Part shown: piece by piece, positions 37,804 to 46,308 of the stretch
How positions within the stretch are numbered: position 1 is the first letter of the stretch
How the letters are laid out: every line of letters begins with the position of its first letter
The notes under the pieces: model-generated
The model's database searches: none
The model's input: the letters and a program-made list of their open reading frames with translations, nothing else
What the model was told of the DNA's origin: nothing
Position numbers and translations under genes: made by a program
Assembly (NCBI RefSeq): GCF_000187245.1
Contig: NC_027860.1
Coordinates: forward strand, 434,001-498,000
Source of the DNA: Ogataea parapolymorpha DL-1
Lineage: Eukaryota > Ascomycota > Pichiomycetes > Pichiales > Pichiaceae
Reading direction: 5' to 3'
DNA length: 64,000 bases

Positions 37804-38604
37804 CTATGCTAAGTATGGCGAGGTTTCGCCGCCGTAGTGTTCGTCGTCCGAGAACTCAGACTCGTTGTCCGGTTCGGATGCGTGAAAGAGATTGAGAGAG
37901 GACCTGAACTTCGGAATCAGCGGCGAGTTTTCGGCTTTCTTCTGTCTCATAAGTTTTTTGAGCTTCGAGTGTTCCTCGTTTCTGAAGCTTGTAGCTCTAT
38001 TCTGTAAATCCAAAAGCCACTTCTCGTTCTCTTTATTCAGGTTTTCGATGAACGATTTTCCCTTATTCAGCAGGTCGTTCGCATTGATGTTGCTGCTGAA
38101 ATTGCTTGTAAAAGTGTTGAGTGTCTTTGTCAGCTGTGTATATGGCTCTTGGTTGAGTTTCTCGGTCCGCGGAGCAAAATTGATGATGGACTGTTTCTTT
38201 GCCAATTTCCTTTCCTCGGGGATATCCATCAATTTTCTGCACTCCAGCTCCAAGTTCCTAACCTCTGACTCGACCGACTCCAGCTCCTCCCTCAATTCGA
38301 GCGCCTTGCGCTGTTTCGATGCGAGCTGGAACATAAGCGTGTTTAGCTCTTCAGTCCTTCCGTGGGCCTCTTTCACATTTTCCTCAATCGGAATGTAGAT
38401 TGGCAGACCCTGCTTGTCGGCCTCGTCGTCTGGGCTGTGCTTGTCCGAGCTCTGGCGCAGTGCAAATTTGATTAGCCCCGTGCTTTCGCTGATGACTCGC
38501 TCTTTCAACGGTCTGTCGGAGCCGACAATTGTCGCTCCGTTCAGCTGGTTTAGATGCGATCCAGACAATATGGACAGCGACTGTTTTTTGCGCAGCTGGC
38601 TCAT
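37804..38604 (-). CDS. Coiled-coil protein, TDA11-like
   Basis: 266 residues. Residues 70-130 (IYIPIEENVKEAHGRTEELN...RKALELREELESVESEVRNLE) form a strong coiled coil. The N-terminus is Ser/Leu-rich and the C-terminus is acidic, ending HYGGETSPYLA. The YIPIEENVKEAHxRTEELN pattern recalls yeast Tda11, a poorly characterised cytoplasmic protein, but this one is about half its length and the assignment rests on memory. GLN1 lies convergent on the left (182 bp), the CSN12-like gene divergent on the right (150 bp). Confidence 0.6.
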   Translation of the reverse strand: MSQLRKKQSLSILSGSHLNQLNGATIVGSDRPLKERVISESTGLIKFALRQSSDKHSPDDEADKQGLPIYIPIEENVKEAHGRTEELNTLMFQLASKQRKALELREELESVESEVRNLELECRKLMDIPEERKLAKKQSIINFAPRTEKLNQEPYTQLTKTLNTFTSNFSSNINANDLLNKGKSFIENLNKENEKWLLDLQNRATSFRNEEHSKLKKLMRQKKAENSPLIPKFRSSLNLFHASEPDNESEFSDDEHYGGETSPYLA

Positions 38605-38754
38605 GCTTCAGCTTTTTGCGGCCCGTGCTCGTTTTAAGTTCTGCGAGTAATGCTCCCAAACCGGCAATATCAAAATAAAAATCCTTAAAATTTCACTAAA
38701 TAATTTATATGTTGGCTGTGCTGAAAAGTAATAAACCACTAATTCTGACAGTTG

Positions 38755-39993
38755 ATGTCGTACCTGGAATTTCTCGGGCTGTTGCGGACGGCCATTTTCT
38801 CCCACAATGGCCCGCTCGTGGCATCGTCGATCTCGTATCTGCTCCAGCCAGAAGTGCTCCAGAAAAAGGCGGACTACCACACTTTTCTCGCCTCGATGCC
38901 GCCCGTCAGCATGCTCCAAATGCCGGACACAGACCTCCAGGCCAGCTGGGCCGACCTCGTAAAGGCGTACGTGCTGGTGATAAAAGCTTTTCTGGTCGAC
39001 TCCGACCTGGAAGCCGCCATTGAGCAGGCCATCAATATGGTCCTGTCTCTGGTGCGAATCGCGCAAAAAGAGGACGGCTGGATCTGTTTGCCGCTCATGA
39101 CAGCCACATCGGAGCTGCGCCAGCTCGGATGCATGTACTGGAACATGAAGAACGGCGAAATAACTCTGAAAAACGATACTGTGCCGCTCGACGAAAGACT
39201 CGTGGACGTACTGCAAAAACCGTTCAAAACGTGTCTCACAGACAAGTCTGACACGCTTGCGCGGTCCAAGAAACAGTACGTGTATTTTTTCGCCAACGAG
39301 GTGCTGCGTTGCTACTTCAAATTCGCCAAGTACGAGGCTGCCTCCAATTTGTCCAAAGTGCTCAGCAAGGCGCCCAATCTGCCCGCACTGGACCGTTCGC
39401 CGAAATCTCACCTGGTCAATTTCCACTACTACAACGGCCTGGTGTGCTGTATGAATGACGATCTCGTCGCCGTCAACAAACACATGACTGCTGCGCTAAC
39501 TCACTGTCCCAAGGAAAGCATCAAACAGCAGCAGCTTATACTCGTTGTACTGCTGCCAATCAAGTTCCTGATTGAAAAGAGACTGCCTGGAGCCGAGCTT
39601 TGGGCGCGGTATCCGCAATTGCAGGTTTTTTACAACCTTTTCCACAGTCTCAAGGCGGGCGATCTAGCCGGCTTCGACGAGGAATTGGCGATGCTGCAGG
39701 GCCTGCTGCTCAGGAAAAAGCTGTACTCCATATACCTGCGACTGCGGCCCTTTATTGAGCTGCGGCTGGCCCGCAAGGTTTTCGCGGTGACGCAGAGCCA
39801 CCAGCTCAAACTAGAGGACCTGCAACGCGGGTTCGAGCTGAGCGCGGGCCGGCCGTACGCGTTGGACGAGGTCGAGAGCCGGCTGGCAAACCTGATCGCA
39901 CAGGGCCTCGTCAAGGGCTACATCTCGCACGGCAATAAAGTGGCCGTGCTCAGCAAGAAGGACCCGTTTCCAAAACTGGTTACCCGGACGTAG
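38755..39993 (+). CDS. CSN12: PCI-domain protein of the CSN12/PCID2 family
   Basis: 412 residues (S. cerevisiae Csn12 423, human PCID2 399). A helical-repeat N-terminal half leads to a PCI winged-helix end with ANLIAQGLVKGYISHGNKVAVLSKKDPFPKL-type sequence, close to the PCID2 C-terminus. Members act in the TREX-2 mRNA-export complex (Thp1/PCID2) or the COP9-like complex (Csn12). The length and C-terminus favour Csn12/PCID2; Thp1 is not excluded. VMA13 starts only 51 bp after its stop on the same strand. Confidence 0.75.
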   Translation: MSYLEFLGLLRTAIFSHNGPLVASSISYLLQPEVLQKKADYHTFLASMPPVSMLQMPDTDLQASWADLVKAYVLVIKAFLVDSDLEAAIEQAINMVLSLVRIAQKEDGWICLPLMTATSELRQLGCMYWNMKNGEITLKNDTVPLDERLVDVLQKPFKTCLTDKSDTLARSKKQYVYFFANEVLRCYFKFAKYEAASNLSKVLSKAPNLPALDRSPKSHLVNFHYYNGLVCCMNDDLVAVNKHMTAALTHCPKESIKQQQLILVVLLPIKFLIEKRLPGAELWARYPQLQVFYNLFHSLKAGDLAGFDEELAMLQGLLLRKKLYSIYLRLRPFIELRLARKVFAVTQSHQLKLEDLQRGFELSAGRPYALDEVESRLANLIAQGLVKGYISHGNKVAVLSKKDPFPKLVTRT

Positions 39994-40044
39994 AGCCGAA
40001 GTGCAGCCAAAAACGAGATTTCAAATATCTGTAAAATAGAATAA

Positions 40045-41443
40045 ATGACAGTGGAGCTTCAATTGGTAAGTCCGCCATTCTTTTCCTACTGACCGGTAGT
40101 CGCAGTTCAGACTCGAAGGAGACACCATCAACGACATTGTCTCGAACGCGCGCACCCGTGCAATCGGCTGGGACAGCTGTGTCCGTGCAGACTACCTCAC
40201 CGTCGAGGAGGCGGACTGTCTCAAGAAAGTGGCCGGGTTTACGGACGTGCGTGAGAAAACCAACTACATACTCAAGAACGCAGACTTCTACTCCACCAAG
40301 ATTATTTCGCTGCTTGCAAAGGCGCCCCACGACGACATTGTGCGGTTTGTTCTTGTTTCTCTGATAGACACGATGGTGGCCCCAAAGTCGACTTTTTCAA
40401 GGAACATTCTAAGCATTGCGCATCTGGACGCGTCACTTCCGTACCAGCCGCTGATCAAGCTGCTGGGCTCGAACGACGAGTCGATCAAGCTGAGCTCCTC
40501 GTACGTGCTGACTCTGCTGCTGATCGACGACAGCGAGTCGCACGACGGCCAGGAGAAGGTGCTGCGGCCGCTGTTTGACTTTTTGTCGGTCCGGCTGCTC
40601 AGCTCGACAAAACTGGATCTCAACTTCTTCTCTATCCAGCTTCTGAAGGAGCTTCTCACCATTAAGCAATATAGAACGTTCTTCTGGGAAAACCACGAGA
40701 CGCTGTTCCCGCCGCTGCTCAAGGTGTTCACCGAGAGACGCGGCGAGTTGCAGATGAAATACTACGCGACAATGTCGATCTGGCTATTGACATTCATCCC
40801 GCAGGCGCTCGAGGACATCGAGACGCAGTACCCGGAGCTCGTGGGCACGCTGTATGTGGTTGCCAAGGACGCGGTGAAGGAGAAGATTGTGCGGCTTGCC
40901 ATTAGCTCGTTGCTGAACTTGTTGAGCTTGAAAAAGGACCGCGACCAGCTGGTGAAACAGTTTTTGCTGGTGAAGGGCCTGGAGATCACCAAGCAGCTCA
41001 TTGAGCGGAAATGGGCCGACGAGGAGCTAAAAACCGACCTTGAGACGTTGCTGGAGATCCTCAACGAGGCCGTGACCACGCTCACCACGTTTGACGAGTA
41101 CGCGAACGAGCTCAGAACCAAGAAGCTCAATTGGTCGCCATCGCACAAGTCGGAGGAGTTCTGGATCGAGAACGTGGACAGGTTCAAGGAGAACAACTGG
41201 AAGCTGCTGAAAGAACTGCTGCAGCTGCTGGACGCGTCGACAGACCCAGAACAGACGTATCTGAACCAGGCGATCGTGTGCTACGACGTGAGCCAGCTGA
41301 TCAAGGTGGCGCCGGAGGTGGTGAAGGTGCTGGATCGGATCGGGGCCAAGGCGAAGATTATGTCGCTGATGAGCAGCGCAAACACCAACGTCAAGTTCGA
41401 GGCATTGCGCACGACACAGCAGCTTGTAGCACGCTCGTTGTAG
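40045..41443 (+). CDS. VMA13: V-ATPase subunit H (one short intron)
   Basis: Exon 1 is 40045-40065 (MTVELQL). The intron starts with GTAAGT at 40066 and has branch sequence TACTGAC at 40087-40093. Two in-frame acceptors are possible: AG at 40099 (34-nt intron, adds Ser-Gln, 454 residues) or AG at 40105 (40 nt, 452 residues). The first fits the branch-to-acceptor spacing of the other introns here. The product is an all-helical armadillo protein (S. cerevisiae 478) with the C-terminal FDEYANELRTKKLNWSPSHKS and VKFEALRTTQQLV motifs. It is required for V1Vo activity and inhibits free V1. Confidence 0.92.
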
Positions 41444-41512
41444 GTGCGTCGATCGACGCGATGAAAAATAGTCCGAATAAATAAATGCACATTAAATGAA
41501 AATCAAAAAACT

Positions 41513-41523
41513 AAAATTTTTCA
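41513..41523 (-). promoter_or_regulatory. RRPE-like element before TIF5
   Basis: AAAATTTTTCA, the reverse complement of TGAAAAATTTT, ends 7 bp before the TIF5 ATG. It is the same 11-mer as before MRT4. Confidence 0.4.
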
Positions 41524-41530
41524 ACCTGCC

Positions 41531-42676
41531 ATGTCTCTAATCAACATCTGTAGAGAGAACAATGACCCGTTCTACCGGTACAAGATGCCGGCCATCCAGG
41601 CCAAGACAGAGGGCCGTGGAAACGGTATCAAGACGAACGTTTTGAACGCCGCGGATGTTGCGCGGGCGCTGGCGCGACCAACGGCATACGTGATCAAGTT
41701 CTTTGGGTTTGAGCTCGGTGCGCTCACCAACATCGACGAGGAAAAGGAGAAATTTGTGGTGAACGGGCAGCACGATGCGGGCAAGCTGCAGGACGTGCTG
41801 GACAACTTCATCAACCGATTTGTGCTGTGTCCGTCGTGCAAGAACCCAGAGACAGAGCTGGTCATCACCAAAGACGACAACGTCATGAGAGACTGCAAGG
41901 CGTGCGGTAAGGTGACGAGCTGCGACCCGCGCCAGAAGCTGGTGACGTACATTCTCAAGAACCCGCCACCGAAGAAGAGCAAAAAGTCCGGAACCGCGTC
42001 CGCGAACGTTGGCGGTGGCGGCACCAAGATCGCTGAGATTGCTGAGAAACAGAAACAGTCGCAGGACGAGGACGTCGACGCAGTGCCGTTCGACGGCGAC
42101 GCACCTCCATCGCAGAAGATCGAGGTAAAGGACGAGGAATGGGCCGTCGATATGTCGGAGGAGGCCGTCAAGGCGCGTGCCAGAGAGCTGGAGGGACTGA
42201 CGCTGAGTTCCGACACCTTGGACAAGTACGAGGAGTTTGGCGAGTGGCTGCTGCAAGACGAGTTGCCCGACGACGTGGAGATCTTCAAAAAGGGCTCCGA
42301 AATGGGCATCATCGGCGACACCAAGACGATCGAGGTTCTGGCACAGGTGCTGTTTGACGAAAATATTGTGGACGAAATAGAGGAGCACAAGGGCCTGCTG
42401 GGCAAGCTGGTGACTACAGACAAGCACGAGATGTCGCTGCTGGGCGGAATCGAGAGAATGATCGGCTTGAAACACCCTGAACTTGTCAAGATCGTGCCCA
42501 AGGTGTTGATGGCCCTGTACGATAACGATTTGGCCTCTGAGGACGTGATTAGAAACTGGGGGACGCACGTGAGCAAGAAGTTTGTGCCGAAGGAGACGTC
42601 CAAGAAGGTCCGCAAGGCCGCCAAGCCGTTCCTCAAGTGGCTCGACGAGGCCGAGGAGGAAAGCGACGAGGAATAA
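41531..42676 (+). CDS. TIF5: Translation initiation factor eIF5
   Basis: 381 residues (S. cerevisiae 405). MSLINICRENNDPFYRYKMP is the conserved N-terminus with the GAP arginine finger (R15 region). A C4 zinc ribbon lies in CPSCKNPETELVI...CKACG (about 98-123), a charged linker follows, and a W2/HEAT domain (about 215-375) ends in acidic-aromatic boxes (FLKWLDEAEEESDEE). It stimulates eIF2 GTP hydrolysis at start-codon recognition. Confidence 0.97.
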   Translation: MSLINICRENNDPFYRYKMPAIQAKTEGRGNGIKTNVLNAADVARALARPTAYVIKFFGFELGALTNIDEEKEKFVVNGQHDAGKLQDVLDNFINRFVLCPSCKNPETELVITKDDNVMRDCKACGKVTSCDPRQKLVTYILKNPPPKKSKKSGTASANVGGGGTKIAEIAEKQKQSQDEDVDAVPFDGDAPPSQKIEVKDEEWAVDMSEEAVKARARELEGLTLSSDTLDKYEEFGEWLLQDELPDDVEIFKKGSEMGIIGDTKTIEVLAQVLFDENIVDEIEEHKGLLGKLVTTDKHEMSLLGGIERMIGLKHPELVKIVPKVLMALYDNDLASEDVIRNWGTHVSKKFVPKETSKKVRKAAKPFLKWLDEAEEESDEE

Positions 42677-42733
42677 CTCACAGCTACGTAGCTAACATTC
42701 ATAATGTTTCATTACTGTATCATGGCACAAGGC

Positions 42734-45307
42734 CTAAAAAAAGAGCTGCTGCTCCTGCCCCAGAGAGAGCTTCTCAAGCTGCTGGCGCAGGATCAGGTCG
42801 TAGTCGACGTCCGCGCTGCTGCTGTTGCTCGTCGCCGGCGTCGGGTACTTGTCGTTGGCAGAATTGGAGCGCGACCGCGACGACCGCTTCTTGCGCGCGG
42901 CACTTGACGTGCGCTGGTGCGTCTTCAGCCCCACCTCCTCGTACAGCCGCTTGTACTGGTGTCCGCTGAGATTGGGGTCCTGCAGAACGTGCCGGACACG
43001 AGAACTCATGTGGCGGCGCAAATCTGCATCGACAGACGGCGTAGATAGCACTTTGTACACGAACGTGGACCCGTTCGAGGTCTTGTCGCTCAGGATGTGG
43101 CGCAGCGTGTCGAGCGGCTGTGCCGCGTCCTCGTAATCCAGCACGTCGTCGCCGAAAATGCGCATCAGGATCAGGTCCCGCGGCTGCAGACTGCCCCGGT
43201 AGTTGAGCAGCTTCAGCACGCTCAGATTGCCCACTTTCGAGCAGCAAACCTTGACAAAGTCCAGTCCGTCGTCCCGCTTCTCCTGCAACAAGATTCTCGT
43301 CAGCATCAGGTGCCGGTCGTCGATGATCTGGCACGTGTCGAGGAACCACGTGATCAGGATCGAGCCGTTGGAGTCGCCAACGAGTTCCCAAAACCACGTC
43401 AAAACACACGTGGCGATGGCGACAATCGTCTCGCGGCTCACGCTCTCGCTCTCGAGACATGTCCGCACAGCCCGGGCACCGAACCTGTTTTTGGACAGCT
43501 CCAGAAACGTGCTGAGCATCGCCTCCGAGATGAAGTCGTTGTACGGAGCACCAAACTTGAGAACTCCGTGGATCACGTAGTTGGCGTACTGGTCGTTGAA
43601 CAGCTGTGTGCAGTACGGCTTGACAGCCTCCGAAACCATCCACTTCTCTCTGTCTGTCGCAATGGTGTTGATGATTTTCTGTGCCGCCCAGGTGCCGTTC
43701 TTGTGCGCACCTGTCTGTGCAAAATACGGCGTCAGCTTTTTGATCATGGAGTCTCTGATTGGCACATCGCAGACCTCAAACAACTTTTGCACAATGGTAT
43801 TGCCCAAGTAGTCGGATGCGAGCTCCGGAAGCTCGTTGTGCATTGCTAAGGCCAGCTCCTCGATCTCGAGTTTCGACAGGTGGTTTCCGTCCAGCTGTTT
43901 CCTGATCTCTCTCAGTTTCGGGGTATCAAAGTGTCTCACAGCAGCGGGCTCAGGCATTTTTCCCAGGTCGGACTTGCGCACGCTCGGGTAGTTTAGGGCC
44001 TTGTTGATGATGATATTAAGATGCAATCTCTCGCTTGGCGTGAGGTTAATTTTCTGGAGAAGGACGTTCAGCGACGACTGGAAAATGAAAAACTTGTCGT
44101 TCAGGATCGTCATTTTTGAGCTCCCGCTTAGCAGCTCGTCCTTCTCGCCATTAGTAGATGTGGTTGGCACGTTAACAGGTGACTTTGGCTTGTCGTTGAG
44201 CGACAAGATCTTGGCAAACGATACTATGCAGCTCAGCCCCGGAATCAGCTCTTGGTAGTTCATCTTGGATTTGCACGTCATGGCACTTTCCACGTCGGCG
44301 AACTCCGCAATGGCCACCAGGTCGGCGTTCTCGGTACAGGTCACGATCCGAACAGAAATCATTGGGCCGAACTGGCTGAGCATTTTGTAAAAGTTCATGG
44401 AGTTGGTGAAATTTGTGTCGCTGGGGATGTTGATGAACAACAGCGTGTTGGTTGGCCCCAAAGACGGGTTCGTGTGGGTGGAGGTGATGGAGATACACGC
44501 TTCTGGCAGGTTATCCTGCAACTTTGGCATAGGTGAGGGATGAGGGAAGACAGCGCTGGTGTGGGAACGCGGTCTGGCGGCCGGATCGTCCAAAATTCCA
44601 AACGGAACCGGCGAAATTAGCTCCTCTTTGATCGGAGTGTACTGCTGCAGAAACACCTTCTCTGACGGGTTGAACATGGCATTGTTGGCCGAGTACGACC
44701 GCAGTCTATTAGTGGAATTGATTGGAGGGGTCGTAGGCACCGCACTCGACACGCTGGCCGACAGGATCGAGTCGAGGTCGATGTTGAGCTGCGGAACCTG
44801 GAGCGAGGTGTTGTTGGCGTTCGGCTCCTGGGGAACCTGCAAAAACGTCGAGCCGGCGTCCTGCTGGTCAGACCAGATGCTGCTCTGGATGGACGACGAC
44901 CGGATCCGAGACTGTGCGGGCTGGCTGAGGAAGTTTGGGTCCTCGTACACTGCGTTGAGCCCGGGGCTGATGCTGACGTTGAGCGAGCTTGTTTCGGGCG
45001 GCATCAGCGGCGTGTTGGCCGTGCTCGCCGACGATACTTGTCCCGCGCTTGACACCAGCTTTGTGGGCAGTGTTCCGCTCCGATGTCTTGTGCGAATCCC
45101 CACGTTCGAAACCGAACTGACAGAACACGAGTTCAACGGATCGAGTGCCGGTGTTCCGAGCAGGCCATGCTCGGAGCCCAGGAAGCTGGACAGATCGATC
45201 GAAGCCGACCGCTGCTGCGCCCCGGCCGTCTTCGGGTCTTGCGGCGGTGTCAGTAGCACATTAGGGTTTTGTTGGAAATCTCCAAACAAAGGCAGACCTT
45301 GTTGCAT
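42734..45307 (-). CDS. Pumilio-family RNA-binding protein (JSN1/PUF2 type)
   Basis: 857 residues. Ser/Asn/Thr-rich N-terminus, then an RRM at about residues 290-370 (NTLLFINIPSDTNFTNSMNFYKML), then PUF repeats from about 470 to 790 (LASDYLGNTIVQKLFEVCD ... QYANYVIHGVLKFG ... KNRFGARAVRTCLES), then a basic Ser/Arg tail. RRM plus degenerate PUF repeats is the layout of Jsn1 and Puf2, which bind mRNAs of membrane proteins; only one copy is visible, so it is not assigned to either. Converges on TIF5. Confidence 0.87.
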   Translation of the reverse strand: MQQGLPLFGDFQQNPNVLLTPPQDPKTAGAQQRSASIDLSSFLGSEHGLLGTPALDPLNSCSVSSVSNVGIRTRHRSGTLPTKLVSSAGQVSSASTANTPLMPPETSSLNVSISPGLNAVYEDPNFLSQPAQSRIRSSSIQSSIWSDQQDAGSTFLQVPQEPNANNTSLQVPQLNIDLDSILSASVSSAVPTTPPINSTNRLRSYSANNAMFNPSEKVFLQQYTPIKEELISPVPFGILDDPAARPRSHTSAVFPHPSPMPKLQDNLPEACISITSTHTNPSLGPTNTLLFINIPSDTNFTNSMNFYKMLSQFGPMISVRIVTCTENADLVAIAEFADVESAMTCKSKMNYQELIPGLSCIVSFAKILSLNDKPKSPVNVPTTSTNGEKDELLSGSSKMTILNDKFFIFQSSLNVLLQKINLTPSERLHLNIIINKALNYPSVRKSDLGKMPEPAAVRHFDTPKLREIRKQLDGNHLSKLEIEELALAMHNELPELASDYLGNTIVQKLFEVCDVPIRDSMIKKLTPYFAQTGAHKNGTWAAQKIINTIATDREKWMVSEAVKPYCTQLFNDQYANYVIHGVLKFGAPYNDFISEAMLSTFLELSKNRFGARAVRTCLESESVSRETIVAIATCVLTWFWELVGDSNGSILITWFLDTCQIIDDRHLMLTRILLQEKRDDGLDFVKVCCSKVGNLSVLKLLNYRGSLQPRDLILMRIFGDDVLDYEDAAQPLDTLRHILSDKTSNGSTFVYKVLSTPSVDADLRRHMSSRVRHVLQDPNLSGHQYKRLYEEVGLKTHQRTSSAARKKRSSRSRSNSANDKYPTPATSNSSSADVDYDLILRQQLEKLSLGQEQQLFF

Positions 45308-45606
45308 TGGTTCGGTTTAATCTGTAAACACGCTGCTTGCTGGCAATTCTAGACGACTGATGCTGTGTGGACGCAAATCTAAACAAACTCGTTGGTTTCT
45401 AACTATTCTATAGGAGGCAACAGGATAGTTTGCTAAATGTCCAAATGTTCTTTTATGTATTTTGTTCAAAATTCCCTCTCTTTACCGGCCATGCCAAATT
45501 TTGTGGCGTAGACGCACGACCGTTTTCGGCGTAAGCCGGGGCAGCCCTGCCGGGAATAATTGTGGGGAAAAAAAATTCAAGCGCGCGCAGAGCTGATCCC
45601 GATCTC

Positions 45607-46296
45607 ATGTCTTCTTCTTCTTGCTACGGCCGCTACGACGGCACTTTTGCTACGCCCTACGAGGAGCCGTCTAAATGGACGCCGCCCAGCATTTGCGACG
45701 GGCCACTGTCCGCAATGGCCGAGTTTTGCACGCTGAAAACCGCATGGAGACTGCTCAAGGTGACACCGCTGCTTCCCTCGCTGCCCTACGACTACACAGA
45801 ACAGCGGGTCTATAGTCCGCGATTCAAGACGCTTAAGTTTACTGCCCAGCCACCAGAGCCAGTCGAAACACACGTTTCATACGCCAAAAAATTTTATTCC
45901 AGCTTTTATCAGAAAAGGACCAACTCGAGAATCCTCAATTCCATCGCCCTGCTGCGCAAAATCGACCCTGCTCGCCACACTGAACTTCGCCTCGTGGAGG
46001 ACCACGTACAGGCGCTCGAGTTCGGCACGCCGCCGCCCAAAAACGTCGCGGGAACCGCCAAGCAAACGGCCAGACTGATCAACAGCCTGCGGCTGCTCAA
46101 CCTCGAAAACACGCTCGAGAAAAACTACGGCCGCGACAGCGAGCCGTGTCTCATGGTGCAGGACCCGGACATCTGCAACGATATCTGGACTGAGCTCAAC
46201 TTCCTGCGCACAAGCCTCGAGCCGATCTTGAACAGTCTCCTGTGTATTTCGGATATCCCCTCGTCAGACAGTGTAGAAAGCTTATATGGACATTAA
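45607..46296 (+). CDS. Conserved-looking protein of unknown function
   Basis: Not recognised. 229 residues from the first ATG (MSSSSCYGRYDGTFA). Predominantly helical after residue 80, rich in Leu, Arg and Ser, with no membrane segment, signal or metal motif. SIALLRKIDPARHTELRLVED and TARLINSLRLLNLENTLEKN look like a folded helical bundle. The promoter gap (45308-45606, 299 bp) shows nothing specific. It ends 12 bp from the convergent GRR1 stop. Confidence 0.7.
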   Translation: MSSSSCYGRYDGTFATPYEEPSKWTPPSICDGPLSAMAEFCTLKTAWRLLKVTPLLPSLPYDYTEQRVYSPRFKTLKFTAQPPEPVETHVSYAKKFYSSFYQKRTNSRILNSIALLRKIDPARHTELRLVEDHVQALEFGTPPPKNVAGTAKQTARLINSLRLLNLENTLEKNYGRDSEPCLMVQDPDICNDIWTELNFLRTSLEPILNSLLCISDIPSSDSVESLYGH

Positions 46297-46308
46297 CACC
46301 GGGTTTCG

